This document shows, piece by piece, positions 8,387-16,384 of a stretch of 46,207 nt of DNA (positions are counted from its first letter, which is position 1; each line of letters starts with the position of its first letter). Source of the stretch: Gammaproteobacteria bacterium (GTDB lineage: Bacteria > Pseudomonadota > Gammaproteobacteria > S144-34). The notes beneath the pieces are model-generated. The model was not told where the DNA came from. It worked only from the letters and a program-made list of their open reading frames with translations, and did no database searches. The stretch covers positions 1 through 46,207 of the forward strand of contig JALSJE010000123.1 in the NCBI GenBank assembly GCA_026989495.1, given 5' to 3'. A program made the position numbers and the translations under genes.

Positions 8387-9050
8387 GGGTGGCATCCTCG
8401 AGGTGCTCGTCGTCCTGGTCGCTGAGGTGGGGCGTCTTGCCGAAGTGTCGCAGCACCCGCACAGATGCATCCTTCATCGCCGCCCTCACCTCGTCCACTC
8501 TCCCTTCCAGATAGTAGAACCCCGCCATGGCGGGGATGGCCACGGTGAGGCCAAAAGCCGTGGTGAGCAGCGCCTCCCAGATGCCTCCGGCGAGCATGGC
8601 CGGATCCACCCGGCCGCCCCCCTCCTCCAGGCGCATGAAAGCGGTGATCATGCCTGTCACGGTTCCAAGCAGGCCCAGCAAAGGGCTCAGGTGAGCGATG
8701 GAGGAAAGGCCACGCAGCCAAGACTCAAGATTGCGGATCTCCGCCGAGCCTATGCGACCTACCTCGGCCTCCACGTCACGGGTGGAGAAGGCAGGATCGG
8801 CGCCGCATCGGATCGCACCCTCCATCACCCGCGCGACGGGATGACGCCTCTTGCCGAGAATCTCTAGGGCGGCCTGATGACCAACCGCCTCCAGCGCCCC
8901 CAGCGCCTCGTCCACGAAGGCGGTCCGGCGCAGGCCGCCGCGCGTGAATTGGTACATCTTGGCGATGATGATAGCCACCGCCAGCACGGACAGCCCCAGC
9001 AGGACCCCCATGATTGGCCCTCCTTGGCGCAGCATATCCTCAGCCGTCAT
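8376..9050 (-). CDS. exbB: MotA/TolQ/ExbB proton channel family protein ExbB
   Basis: 224 residues with three membrane segments: about 10-33 (GPIMGVLLGLSVLAVAIIIAK), about 118-143 (SPLLGLLGTVTGMITAF) and about 157-185 (ALLTTAFGLTVAIPAMAGFY), the typical ExbB/TolQ layout with a large cytoplasmic loop. ATG at 9050 is chosen; a GTG at 9077, four bases after the receptor stop, would add nine residues and cannot be excluded. It forms the pentameric channel around ExbD. Confidence 0.93.
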   Translation of the reverse strand: MTAEDMLRQGGPIMGVLLGLSVLAVAIIIAKMYQFTRGGLRRTAFVDEALGALEAVGHQAALEILGKRRHPVARVMEGAIRCGADPAFSTRDVEAEVGRIGSAEIRNLESWLRGLSSIAHLSPLLGLLGTVTGMITAFMRLEEGGGRVDPAMLAGGIWEALLTTAFGLTVAIPAMAGFYYLEGRVDEVRAAMKDASVRVLRHFGKTPHLSDQDDEHLEDATHGI

Positions 9051-9080
9051 CACCCTGTCCCACTCCTGTCCAGCCACGAC

Positions 9081-11363
9081 TCACAAGGCAAGCTCGATGC
9101 CAGCATACACAAACCGCGGCGCGCCTGGGCGCGGACCATGAGGCTGCCGAGACGCCAGATAGGACTCGTCCAGCAGATTCTGCGCACCGCCATAGATCTT
9201 GACGGCCTTGGTGACCTGGTAACGGGCGGAGAGATCCGCGACGAAATAGCTGTCGGTCTTGCCGAACCGCGCGTCGGGATCCCCATTGCCGTTCACCTGG
9301 CCGACCACATTGCTGGCGCTGGTAAAGGTCTCGCTGACATAGTAGCCGGATAGGAAGACCCCCCACCTGGCAGATTCGAGCCCCGCACCCAGACTGAACT
9401 GCCACTCCGGCACATAGGGCAGCCGGTTACCTTTCCTGCCGAAGCTGAAGATGGATTCGGGATCGGTGGAACGGGCGTCGTTCCGCTGCAGTGCACGCGT
9501 GTAGGTGAGGTTCACGTACCAGGGGTTGCGCAGCCGCCACCCCCGGGCGATACCCGCATCGTACTGTGCTGACAACTCCAAGCCGTAAGCTGTGGCCTCG
9601 CCAAAGTTCTGGTCGTCTCCGGTACCGGCACCGCCGATGTTGTCCACCACGATCAGGTTCTGGAACTCCGTGTAGAAGGCCGCGAACTCCACTGCCAACG
9701 CCCGGCGTGGATTGGCATACCGAGCGCCTGCCTCGAAGGCGGTACTCGTCTCTTCCTTGAGATTCTTGGTGACCGCTCCCTTGGGGCTGGGCGGCGAGAA
9801 TCCCCTGTGGACTCCGCCGAACCCGCTCCAGCTGTCATTGAAGCGGTAGACCACGCCGATGCCGCCGGCCGTCATGGTCAGCCTGTTGTCGCCCCGGTTG
9901 GTCCCCTTGGGGCTCTCATAGGCTTGGTCCAGGATCTCGTAGCGCACACCCGGGGTGAAGCGCCAGCGACCCGCCTCGATCGTGTCCTGGACGTAGAGAG
10001 CCACGGCCCGTGTCCGCTGGAGCCTGTCGCCGGCACCGCCAGGTGTGCCGGGGGTGCGGTTGGTTATGGTTCCGTTGGCCGCCTGGACATAGTCGTCGTC
10101 CCACTGGAAGCGACGGACCTGGTCACGATGCAGGCGTACGCCGGCGGAAATCTCGTGGCGCACCGCTTCCGAGCCAAAGCGGAAGTAGGTGACAGCCTCC
10201 ACGCCCCGGCTCTCGTATTCGCGGTTGTTGGCGCGCACCCGCAGGGTGCAGGCCAGCTGGCCCTTCAGGCAGGCCAGCCCGTCCCCGCCTTGGACGCCGG
10301 CCAGGGCCGCCGAGAGCCCCATCTTGCTGGTGCCGTTGACGTTACGAATGTCCTTGAGCTTGTACCAGTTGCGCCTGAAAGAGGTGGCATAGACGGTCGC
10401 GATGACGTCCAGGTCGTCGTTCGGGCTCAGGACATAGCGCAAGTAGCCGTTCTTCTGTTCCGTGTCCATGTTGTCGAAGCGCGATGCGCTGTATCTCCGA
10501 AATGGGTCCCGGCGGAAGTCGGCATCGCTCAGGCCCAGATAGCTCGAATTGGCGTCGAGCGTGTTTCGCCCGAACTTGAATTCCAAACGCTGATACACCG
10601 CGGTCTCCGGCTCCCAGGCTATCTTGATCATGCCGTCGCTCTTGAAAAAACCCGTATCCTCTCCGTCACGGAAGTCGGGCGTCTCGTCTATATGCTTGTA
10701 CCCGATGTTCTGTCGTTTGTAGGCCTCCACCACGAACCCCACAGTGCCCGCGCCTGTCTCCAAGGCGTCGCCGGCGTAAGCGTGGGTGCGCAGCTCACGG
10801 AAGCTGCCTGCCAGCGACTTGAGATACACGGTCCGCCGCGTCGGGACCGGCGTGGAGAGGTAGTTGATCACCCCTCCCGTGATGTGAGGCCCGTACTTGA
10901 TCTGGCTCGAGCCCTTGAGGACCTCCAAGCCACTCATGCGTCCGACCGTAGGGGCGTAGTAGGCCGCAGGCGCAGAATAGGGCGCTGGCGCCATTAGCAC
11001 CCCATCCTCCATGAGGGTGACCTTGGCGCTGCGCGTGGTGTCCACACCGCGCAGGCTGATGCTCGGGAAGAGACCACCGAATTCCTCCCTCATGTAGACG
11101 CCCGGGACCCTCCGCAGCACACGACTGACGTCGTCGTAGCTCTGCTGGCGTATCTCCTCCTTGCCGATCACCTGGGCCGAACCCGGTATCTCGTCTACGT
11201 TGCCCGGATTGCCGATCACCATGACCTTGTCCAGAATCCGACCCTCCCCGTCACCCTCGGCCGCATCGGCATCCTGCAGCGGCCAAGCCGCTATCGCCAA
11301 GAGGGCGGGCAGTATGCCGTGCCCGATCGCGATGCGCACGCCCGTACACGCTTTTGCTGACAT
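9081..11363 (-). CDS. TonB-dependent outer-membrane receptor, FecA-like ferric siderophore/citrate group
   Basis: 760 residues. It has an excellent ribosome site (GGGGAGGAAGG just before the ATG at 11363) and a long signal peptide ending near ADAAEGDGEG. The plug domain (IPGSAQVIGKEEIRQQSYDD, GLFPSISLRGVDTTRSAKV, LEVLKGSSQIKYGPHITGGV) contains the APAPYSAP segment seen in FecA-type plugs. A beta-barrel follows, ending in RFVYAGIELAL with the final aromatic/aliphatic strand. There is no FecA N-terminal signalling extension. The Fur-type site in its promoter and the downstream exbB-exbD-tonB genes indicate iron-chelate uptake; the ligand is unknown. Confidence 0.9.
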   Translation of the reverse strand: MSAKACTGVRIAIGHGILPALLAIAAWPLQDADAAEGDGEGRILDKVMVIGNPGNVDEIPGSAQVIGKEEIRQQSYDDVSRVLRRVPGVYMREEFGGLFPSISLRGVDTTRSAKVTLMEDGVLMAPAPYSAPAAYYAPTVGRMSGLEVLKGSSQIKYGPHITGGVINYLSTPVPTRRTVYLKSLAGSFRELRTHAYAGDALETGAGTVGFVVEAYKRQNIGYKHIDETPDFRDGEDTGFFKSDGMIKIAWEPETAVYQRLEFKFGRNTLDANSSYLGLSDADFRRDPFRRYSASRFDNMDTEQKNGYLRYVLSPNDDLDVIATVYATSFRRNWYKLKDIRNVNGTSKMGLSAALAGVQGGDGLACLKGQLACTLRVRANNREYESRGVEAVTYFRFGSEAVRHEISAGVRLHRDQVRRFQWDDDYVQAANGTITNRTPGTPGGAGDRLQRTRAVALYVQDTIEAGRWRFTPGVRYEILDQAYESPKGTNRGDNRLTMTAGGIGVVYRFNDSWSGFGGVHRGFSPPSPKGAVTKNLKEETSTAFEAGARYANPRRALAVEFAAFYTEFQNLIVVDNIGGAGTGDDQNFGEATAYGLELSAQYDAGIARGWRLRNPWYVNLTYTRALQRNDARSTDPESIFSFGRKGNRLPYVPEWQFSLGAGLESARWGVFLSGYYVSETFTSASNVVGQVNGNGDPDARFGKTDSYFVADLSARYQVTKAVKIYGGAQNLLDESYLASRQPHGPRPGAPRFVYAGIELAL

Positions 11364-11547
11364 GGTCCTTCCTCCCCTCGGATGAGCCTGTGGTTTCACA
11401 CGGGTGGCGATGGGCGCGCGAAGCGCGGATCCCCCGTCCGGTTCCTCTTTCAACCGCCGGGGTGCACGCCCCGCCCAGGAGACGCGCGTCGCCCGTCACA
11501 GCCCATTGCCGTTCCCCCGGCATGGCAGGGAACAGTGGGACGGTGAA

Positions 11548-11584
11548 AGTATATCGAATACAAATCATAATGCAAACAATTATC
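11548..11584 (-). promoter_or_regulatory. Fur-controlled promoter of the TonB receptor operon
   Basis: On the minus strand, -35 TTGCAT (11575-11570) and -10 TATACT (11553-11548) are separated by 16 nt. A 19-bp Fur-like box, GATAATTGTTTGCATTATG on the minus strand (11584-11566), overlaps the -35. Iron-bound Fur would block polymerase here. Transcription would start near 11541, leaving a leader of about 180 nt before the start codon, in which I recognise no known riboswitch. Confidence 0.75.
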
Positions 11585-11678
11585 GTTTATAGATCCCTAA
11601 GTTCAGTCTGCAGGCAGATGCGACAACTACTTCCTCCGTCGTTTAGCCTTAGGTAACCCGCTACCCGGAAGGAAGAGC

Positions 11679-12341
11679 ATGGACCCGGATTTCTGGCTGG
11701 CCCGGTGGGAGGCGGGCCAGATCGGCTTCCACCGTGACGAGATCAACCCGCTGCTCGTGCGCCACTGGGATGCGCTCGGCACGCCCCGGGGCGGGACGGT
11801 ATTCGTTCCCCTCTGCGGCAAGAGCCGTGACATGGCCTGGCTCGCCGCCCGGGGCCACCGGGTGGTGGGCGTGGAGCTCAGCCCCCTCGCCGTGCGAGAT
11901 TTCTTCGCCGAGCACGGCCTCGAGCCCCGGGTGGAGCGGGGCCGCGTCCACGTCCGCCACGAGGCCGAGGGCATCACCCTGCTCCTCGGCGACTATTTCG
12001 ACCTCGAGCCCGACGACCTGGGCCCGGTGGCCGCGGTCTACGACCGCGCGGCCCTGATCGCCCTGCCGCAGGCCATGCGCCCACGCTACGCGGCCCACAT
12101 GGCCCGCCTCGCCCCCGGCGTGCCCATCCTCCTGATCACGCTGGAATATCCGGAGGACGAGATGGAAGGCCCGCCCTTCTCCGTCTCGCCGGACGAGGTG
12201 GCGGCCCTGTACGGGAGCCAGTGGGAGATGACGCCGCTCGCCGCCATGCCGGTGCTCGACGAGAACCCTCATCTGCGCGAGAAGGGTCTCTCTGCTCTCA
12301 CCGAACACGTCCTCGCCCTGCGGCCGAAGAGAGCTTATTGA
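11679..12341 (+). CDS. tpm: Thiopurine S-methyltransferase family protein
   Basis: 220 residues. SAM-dependent methyltransferase of the bacterial TPMT family; in other bacteria it methylates thiopurines and selenium/tellurium oxyanions. N-terminal FWLARWEAGQIGFHRDEINP and TVFVPLCGKSRDMAWLAARG are diagnostic TPMT motifs. VVGVELSPLAV forms the second SAM loop and VAAVYDRAALIALP follows. GGAAG lies 4 nt before the ATG. Divergent from the iron-uptake operon, and its stop codon is embedded in the bfd promoter. Confidence 0.94.
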   Translation: MDPDFWLARWEAGQIGFHRDEINPLLVRHWDALGTPRGGTVFVPLCGKSRDMAWLAARGHRVVGVELSPLAVRDFFAEHGLEPRVERGRVHVRHEAEGITLLLGDYFDLEPDDLGPVAAVYDRAALIALPQAMRPRYAAHMARLAPGVPILLITLEYPEDEMEGPPFSVSPDEVAALYGSQWEMTPLAAMPVLDENPHLREKGLSALTEHVLALRPKRAY

Positions 12342-12366
12342 CAATCGTTCGCATTTGCATTCTAAT
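12338..12366 (+). promoter_or_regulatory. Strong sigma-70 promoter with Fur-like site, upstream of bfd
   Basis: Consensus -35 TTGACA (12338-12343), 17-nt spacer, -10 TCTAAT (12361-12366). The -35 overlaps the tpm stop codon. A degenerate Fur-like box GACAATCGTTCGCATTTGC (12340-12358) covers the spacer, in line with iron-starvation control of bfd known elsewhere. Confidence 0.7.
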
Positions 12367-12387
12367 GGGGTGCGAGGAGGACGCCCC

Positions 12388-12609
12388 GTGTACGTCTGCG
12401 TCTGCAAGGCAGTGAGCGACCGCCGCATCCGGGCCCTGGCCCAGGCGGGAAAGGCACGCACGCTGGCGGAGCTGCGCCGCGAGACCGGCCTCGGGAGCTG
12501 CTGCGGGCGCTGCGTGCCCTGCGCCCGCTCGGTGCTTGCCGAGGCGCTCGCCAGGACCGAGCCGGCAGCGGCCGGCAGGATAGCCGTCCCCTCTCCGGCG
12601 CCGGCCTGA
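12388..12609 (+). CDS. bfd: Bacterioferritin-associated ferredoxin Bfd
   Basis: 73 residues starting at the GTG at 12388, with AGGAGG 7 nt upstream; this gives the standard MYVCVCKAVSD start. The [2Fe-2S] ligands are C4, C6, C39 and C42 (GSCCGRCVPC). Bfd binds bacterioferritin and passes electrons to reduce and release stored iron. The C-terminus carries a short Ala/Pro-rich tail. It lies 89 bp ahead of bfr, its expected partner. Confidence 0.95.
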   Translation: MYVCVCKAVSDRRIRALAQAGKARTLAELRRETGLGSCCGRCVPCARSVLAEALARTEPAAAGRIAVPSPAPA

Positions 12610-12698
12610 GATCCCGCCCCGCTTGCCTCCCTGCCCGCGCTGGCGCACCCTAACCGGACGGACCAACCCGCCCATCCCACCACAGGAGGCAGGCGCCC

Positions 12699-13169
12699 AT
12701 GAAAGGCGATCCCGGCGTCATCGAGGTGCTCAACCGGCAGCTCACCCTGGAGCTGACCGCCATCAACCAGTACTTCCTGCACGCGCGCATGTACGACAAC
12801 TGGGGCCTCAAGCGCCTCGGCGAGCACGAGCGCAAGGAGTCGATCGAGGAGATGCGCCACGCCGACCGGCTCATCCAGCGCATCCTCTTCCTCGAAGGGC
12901 TGCCCAACCTGCAGCAGCTCGGCAAGATCCTCGTGGGCGAGGACGTGCGCGAGTGCCTGGAGGCGGACCTCGCGATCGAGCGCCAGGCGCGCGACTCGCT
13001 GGTCGAGGGGATCGCCTTCCTGGAGGAGAAGCGCGACTACGTCTCGCGCGAGCTGCTCGAGGGCATCCTCGAGGACACCGAGGAGCACATCGACTGGCTC
13101 GAGACCCAGCTCGAGCTCATCGGCCGGATGGGCCTGGAGAACTACCTCCAGTCCCAGGCCGGGAGCTGA
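12699..13169 (+). CDS. bfr: Bacterioferritin Bfr
   Basis: 156 residues, a four-helix ferritin that stores iron as a 24-mer cage with haem. Haem ligand M52 and ferroxidase residues E18, E51, H54, E94 and H130 are present. The position matching E127 of E. coli Bfr is Thr in the stretch [13 protein letters not shown], with Glu at 128 and 129. ACAGGAGG precedes the ATG. It follows bfd and is probably co-transcribed with it or driven from the short gap. Confidence 0.95.
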   Translation: MKGDPGVIEVLNRQLTLELTAINQYFLHARMYDNWGLKRLGEHERKESIEEMRHADRLIQRILFLEGLPNLQQLGKILVGEDVRECLEADLAIERQARDSLVEGIAFLEEKRDYVSRELLEGILEDTEEHIDWLETQLELIGRMGLENYLQSQAGS

Positions 13170-13178
13170 GCGGCCAAT

Positions 13179-14258
13179 TCAGCCCCCGGCGCCGACCGGC
13201 TCGTCCGCGTAGCGCCAGATGTCCACGTCCCGGCCCTGCTCGCGCCAGCGCTCGGCACGCGCGGACAGGAAGCGCTGGAAGCTCGGCTGCTCCCGCCAGG
13301 CGCCGCTCGCCACGTATTCGAACAGCCCGCCCGTGTGGAAGACCTTGAAGAAGGCCTCGGAGCGGATCACCTCGCGCCCGTCCGGCGCGAAGACGACGAT
13401 GGTCGGCGCGTACTTGACGTCGAGGGCCCGGGCCCACTCCCGGGCGGTGGTGCGCCGCCCCTCGGGCGTGACCACGGGCGTGTCCGACCACATGTCGAGC
13501 TGGACCACATGGAACGGCCGGATCGCCTCGCGCACGCTCGGGTCCGGGAGCACCTTGCGGTGCAGCGTCTCGCAGGCGGGGCAGTGGCGCTGCTCGAAGA
13601 AGACGGCGAAGGGGCGCCCCCGGGGCCGCCCGGCGGGGCTGAGGTCGTAGGGCGGCGGGGCGAAGAAGTCCTCGGCGATGAGGCGACCGCTGCTCGAGGG
13701 GGGCATCCGCTCGGCCAGCCACTCGCGGAAGGGGCGCGAGCGCTCGAGACGCTCAGCCACGTAGCGCAGCGCCAGGCGGAAGCGCTCCGGCGGCCAGTAG
13801 CCGTTGAGGCGCAGCACCACCCGGCCCTCCTCGTCCAGGAACAGGATGGTGGGGGTGAACTGCACCCGCAGCATGGCCGCGAAGGTCTTCTCGGTGTAGG
13901 CCTTGCCGTCCGTCCACGTCACCTCGCGGTCGCCCCACATGTTGATGCCGATGGCGTCGAAATGGCGGCGGGTGTAGTCCACGATGTCCTTCTGGGAGAA
14001 GTTGCGCTCCACCAGGGCGTTGCAGTAGGGGCAGCCCTTCTGGTGGAAGATGATCATCACGCGCCGGCCCGCGGCGGCGGCCTCGGCCACGTCCTCCCGG
14101 AAGTCGAGGAAGCTGGTCTTGAACCAGTCCGGGTACTCGGTCTCCCTGGCGCCGTAATAGCGGCCCTTGCGTTCGGAGCCCTGCAGCGGCTCGGCGAGGG
14201 CGAAGGCCAGCAGGGCGAGCAGGGAGACGAGGGGAAGGGCGGGGTGGGTGGCTCGCAT
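13179..14258 (-). CDS. Periplasmic tandem-thioredoxin-fold protein (SoxW-like), two CxxC domains
   Basis: 359 residues with a signal peptide (LPLVSLLALLAFALAEP). Two thioredoxin-like domains lie in tandem: domain 1 with FHQKGCPYCNALV (C76, C79) and cis-Pro segment FTPTILFLDEEG, domain 2 with FFEQRHCPACETL (C226, C229) and cis-Pro segment YAPTIVVFAPDG. Each half resembles the SoxW/thioredoxin_2 group of periplasmic disulfide reductases. Both active sites look intact. GGAGG stands 6 nt before the ATG. A -10-like TATACT lies at 14308-14303. Function is probably thiol-disulfide exchange in the periplasm; the substrate is unknown. Confidence 0.8.
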   Translation of the reverse strand: MRATHPALPLVSLLALLAFALAEPLQGSERKGRYYGARETEYPDWFKTSFLDFREDVAEAAAAGRRVMIIFHQKGCPYCNALVERNFSQKDIVDYTRRHFDAIGINMWGDREVTWTDGKAYTEKTFAAMLRVQFTPTILFLDEEGRVVLRLNGYWPPERFRLALRYVAERLERSRPFREWLAERMPPSSSGRLIAEDFFAPPPYDLSPAGRPRGRPFAVFFEQRHCPACETLHRKVLPDPSVREAIRPFHVVQLDMWSDTPVVTPEGRRTTAREWARALDVKYAPTIVVFAPDGREVIRSEAFFKVFHTGGLFEYVASGAWREQPSFQRFLSARAERWREQGRDVDIWRYADEPVGAGG

Positions 14259-14358
14259 GACGGCACCTCCCGAATGCGGCCTGCGTCAGGACCTGGCTTC
14301 CTAGTATAGCGCCGTGGCGTGCCAGCCGGCCGCCCATCGGCTATGCTTCGCGGCCGTG

Positions 14359-14958
14359 ATGCCCGACGATCCCCTGGCAAGGGCGGACGATCCGCTCGCC
14401 CTGTTCGACGCGTGGTACGAGGCCGCGCGCGGCTGCGGCATCGACAAGCCGCACGCGGCCGCGCTCGCCACCGCCGGCGCGGACTGCCGCGCCACCGCCC
14501 GCATCGTGCTGCTGAGCAGCCACGACGCCCGCGGCTTCGTCTTCCACACCAACTACCGCAGCCGCAAGGCGCGCGAGCTCGAGGACAACGCCTGGGCCAC
14601 GCTCCTCTTCTGGTGGGACCCGCTCGGCCGTCAGGTGCGCATCGAGGGGCCCTGCGAGCGCACCGCCCCCGAGGAGTCCGACGCCTACTGGCGCAGCCGC
14701 CCCCGCGGCCGCCAGCTCGGGGCCTGGGCCTCGGAGCAGAGCGCCGTCATCCCGGGGCCCGAGGCGCTGGCCGCGCGCATGGCCGAGGTGACGCGCCGCT
14801 TCGAGGGCGAGGCGGTGCCCCGCCCCGCGCACTGGGGCGGCTACCGCCTGCGGCCGGAGGTGATGGAGTTCTGGCGCGAGGGCCGCGACCGCCTCCACGA
14901 CCGCCTCCGCTTCCGCCGAACGGAAGCGGGCTGGGTGCGCGAGTGGCTCGCGCCCTGA
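14359..14958 (+). CDS. pdxH: Pyridoxamine 5'-phosphate oxidase family protein PdxH
   Basis: 199 residues matching E. coli PdxH along its length: DPLALFDAWYEAA, RIVLLSSHDARGFVFHTNYR, SRKARELEDN, RQVRIEGPCER, RSRPRGRQLGAWASEQSAVI, HWGGYRLRPEVMEFW and the C-terminal RLHDR. PdxH oxidises PNP/PMP to PLP with FMN. Two substrate-phosphate contacts differ from the classic enzyme: the Lys of RIVLLK is S53, and the Ser that follows the SRPR segment is R118; Y110 and R114 are kept. There is no Shine-Dalgarno sequence; TATGCT (14342-14347) lies 11 nt before the ATG and 8 nt before an in-frame GTG (14356). Confidence 0.87.
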   Translation: MPDDPLARADDPLALFDAWYEAARGCGIDKPHAAALATAGADCRATARIVLLSSHDARGFVFHTNYRSRKARELEDNAWATLLFWWDPLGRQVRIEGPCERTAPEESDAYWRSRPRGRQLGAWASEQSAVIPGPEALAARMAEVTRRFEGEAVPRPAHWGGYRLRPEVMEFWREGRDRLHDRLRFRRTEAGWVREWLAP

Positions 14959-14973
14959 GCGCCGCCAGCCGGG

Positions 14974-15183
14974 TCAGAGCCTCTCCAGCCAGCCCATGGC
15001 CAGCAGGAAGCCGATGGCGGTCACCACCACGCCGATGAAGCGGAACTGACGTGTGTAGTTGGGTGGGGCCTCCACGCCCAGGCGCGCCCAGGCGCGCAGC
15101 ACCGCCCGCGAGAGGGGCTCGGCCAGCAGCACCAGCGCCAGCCCCGCGACCATGATGGCGACGGCGACCTGCTCGCGGCTCAT
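14974..15183 (-). CDS. Small two-helix membrane protein, unknown function
   Basis: 69 residues from the ATG at 15183. Two hydrophobic segments (VAVAIMVAGLALVLLAEPL and FRFIGVVVTAIGFLLAMGWL) flank a basic/polar loop, so it is an inner-membrane hairpin protein. I do not recognise a family. A TAGGAT hexamer (15197-15192) ends 8 nt before the start codon and there is no clear ribosome site, consistent with a leaderless mRNA. Convergent with pdxH. Confidence 0.6.
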   Translation of the reverse strand: MSREQVAVAIMVAGLALVLLAEPLSRAVLRAWARLGVEAPPNYTRQFRFIGVVVTAIGFLLAMGWLERL

Positions 15184-15313
15184 CGGCACGCATCCTATCA
15201 GCCCTGCCCCCGCCCATCTATCCCATCCGGGGGATACGCAAGGAACGCCCGGCGCCCTATCTACTTGGGTCGGACATTGACCCTACCGGTAAAACCGCAA
15301 CGGAGGAGGACCC

Positions 15314-15541
15314 ATGACCGGCAAGTACAAGCCCCGCGCGGAGACGCTGCTGCGCCGCTCGGGCGATCCGGGCTACCGGATCGCTTGGAAGCTCAAGTAC
15401 GGCTTCCAGAAGGGCCACCTCGAGGGCGAGATGACCTACGGCGAGGCCAAGAAAAAGGCCGAGGAGCTGATGGCCAAGGACCCCGAGAAGGTCTACTGGC
15501 CCGAGCTCATCATGGATCCCGCCTTCGAGGAAGCGAGCTGA
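15314..15541 (+). CDS. Small charged cytosolic protein, 75 aa, unknown function
   Basis: The protein is lysine/glutamate-rich with no membrane segment or signal: MTGKYKPRAETLLRR, then WKLKYGFQKGHLEGEMTYGE, then a helical AKKKAEELMAKDPEKVYWPE. GGAGG lies 4 nt before the ATG, a strong translation signal. I do not recognise the family. The compact composition and strong ribosome site argue for a real, well-translated gene. No promoter is clear. Confidence 0.65.
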   Translation: MTGKYKPRAETLLRRSGDPGYRIAWKLKYGFQKGHLEGEMTYGEAKKKAEELMAKDPEKVYWPELIMDPAFEEAS

Positions 15542-15645
15542 GCCAGCGCACGCCCCCGTCCCGGCGGCCCGCCGCGGCGGGCCGCCGCATCCCCCTTCCC
15601 GAGGAGCCGCGCGCCCGTCCCGCCAACCTGGCGTAGACTGGGGGC

Positions 15646-16308
15646 ATGTCCTGCTGCTGCCCCCACGACCTCGCCGCCGCCCGTTGCTTCTCGGCCTTCG
15701 CGCCCCTCTATCGCTGGCGGTTCCGGCGCGGGCGCCTCGAGCGCACCCAGCGCCAGCTCGCGGCCGGTCTGGAGGCGACCGGCGCGCTCGAAGGAGCGAC
15801 GCTGCTCGAGATCGGCTGCGGCGTGGGCCATCTGCATCAGATCCTGCTCGCACGCCTCGGGGCGGCACGGGCGGTGGGCGTGGATCTCGCGCCACGCATG
15901 ATCGCCGAGGCCCGCCGGCTCGCCGCCGAACGCGGTCTCGCGGACCGCACCGAATACCACGTGGGCGACTATCTCGCGCTCGCCGACGCGCTGGGCGAGG
16001 CGGACGTGGCCATCCTGGACAAGGTGGTCTGCTGCCATCCGGAGGGGGTGCGCGTGCTGGCCGAGGCGGCGCGCCGGGCACGCCGCGCCGTCGCCCTCAC
16101 CTACCCGCGCGACCGCCGGCCCGTGCGTGCCGGCGCGCGGATCGTCAACCTGGGCCTGGCGATGGCAGGCTCCGCCTTCCGCGTGTATGTCCATTCGCCC
16201 GCGGCCGTGGAGGCCGCGCTGCGGGCGTCCGGCCTGCGGTGCGCCGCCCATGCGCAGACCGCCGTCTGGCGCACCGAGATCTGGTCGCGGAACCTTACGG
16301 AACGGTAG
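15646..16308 (+). CDS. Class I SAM-dependent methyltransferase, unknown substrate
   Basis: 220 residues. SAM motif I is LLEIGCGVGHLHQ near residues 53-65, motif II VGVDLAPRMIAEARRLA, and the post-motif strand DVAILDKVVCCHPEGVRVL. The N-terminus has an unusual MSCCCPHD cysteine cluster. DKVVCCHP and VALTYPRDR are reminiscent of the magnesium-protoporphyrin methyltransferase group, but that is only a resemblance. There is no ribosome site; TAGACT (15634-15639) ends 6 nt before the ATG, as expected for a leaderless mRNA. Confidence 0.75.
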   Translation: MSCCCPHDLAAARCFSAFAPLYRWRFRRGRLERTQRQLAAGLEATGALEGATLLEIGCGVGHLHQILLARLGAARAVGVDLAPRMIAEARRLAAERGLADRTEYHVGDYLALADALGEADVAILDKVVCCHPEGVRVLAEAARRARRAVALTYPRDRRPVRAGARIVNLGLAMAGSAFRVYVHSPAAVEAALRASGLRCAAHAQTAVWRTEIWSRNLTER

Positions 16309-16384
16309 GGAAAGCGAAAGCGCCGTGACAGCCGCCGCGTGCCATGCTGCATGCACCGGTAGAGAAACGGTGACGCAAAGGAAA

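Noticed and set aside
11364-11547. Possible cobalamin riboswitch in the receptor leader (GAAAGAGGAACCGG and CGCCACCCG stretches)
   Set aside because: The spacing and the B12 box do not match. The Fur-type promoter already explains regulation, so I do not annotate a riboswitch.
14320-14345. Second sigma-54 site (TGGCACG on the minus strand upstream of the tandem-thioredoxin gene)
   Set aside because: The -12 element TTGC is absent at the right distance.
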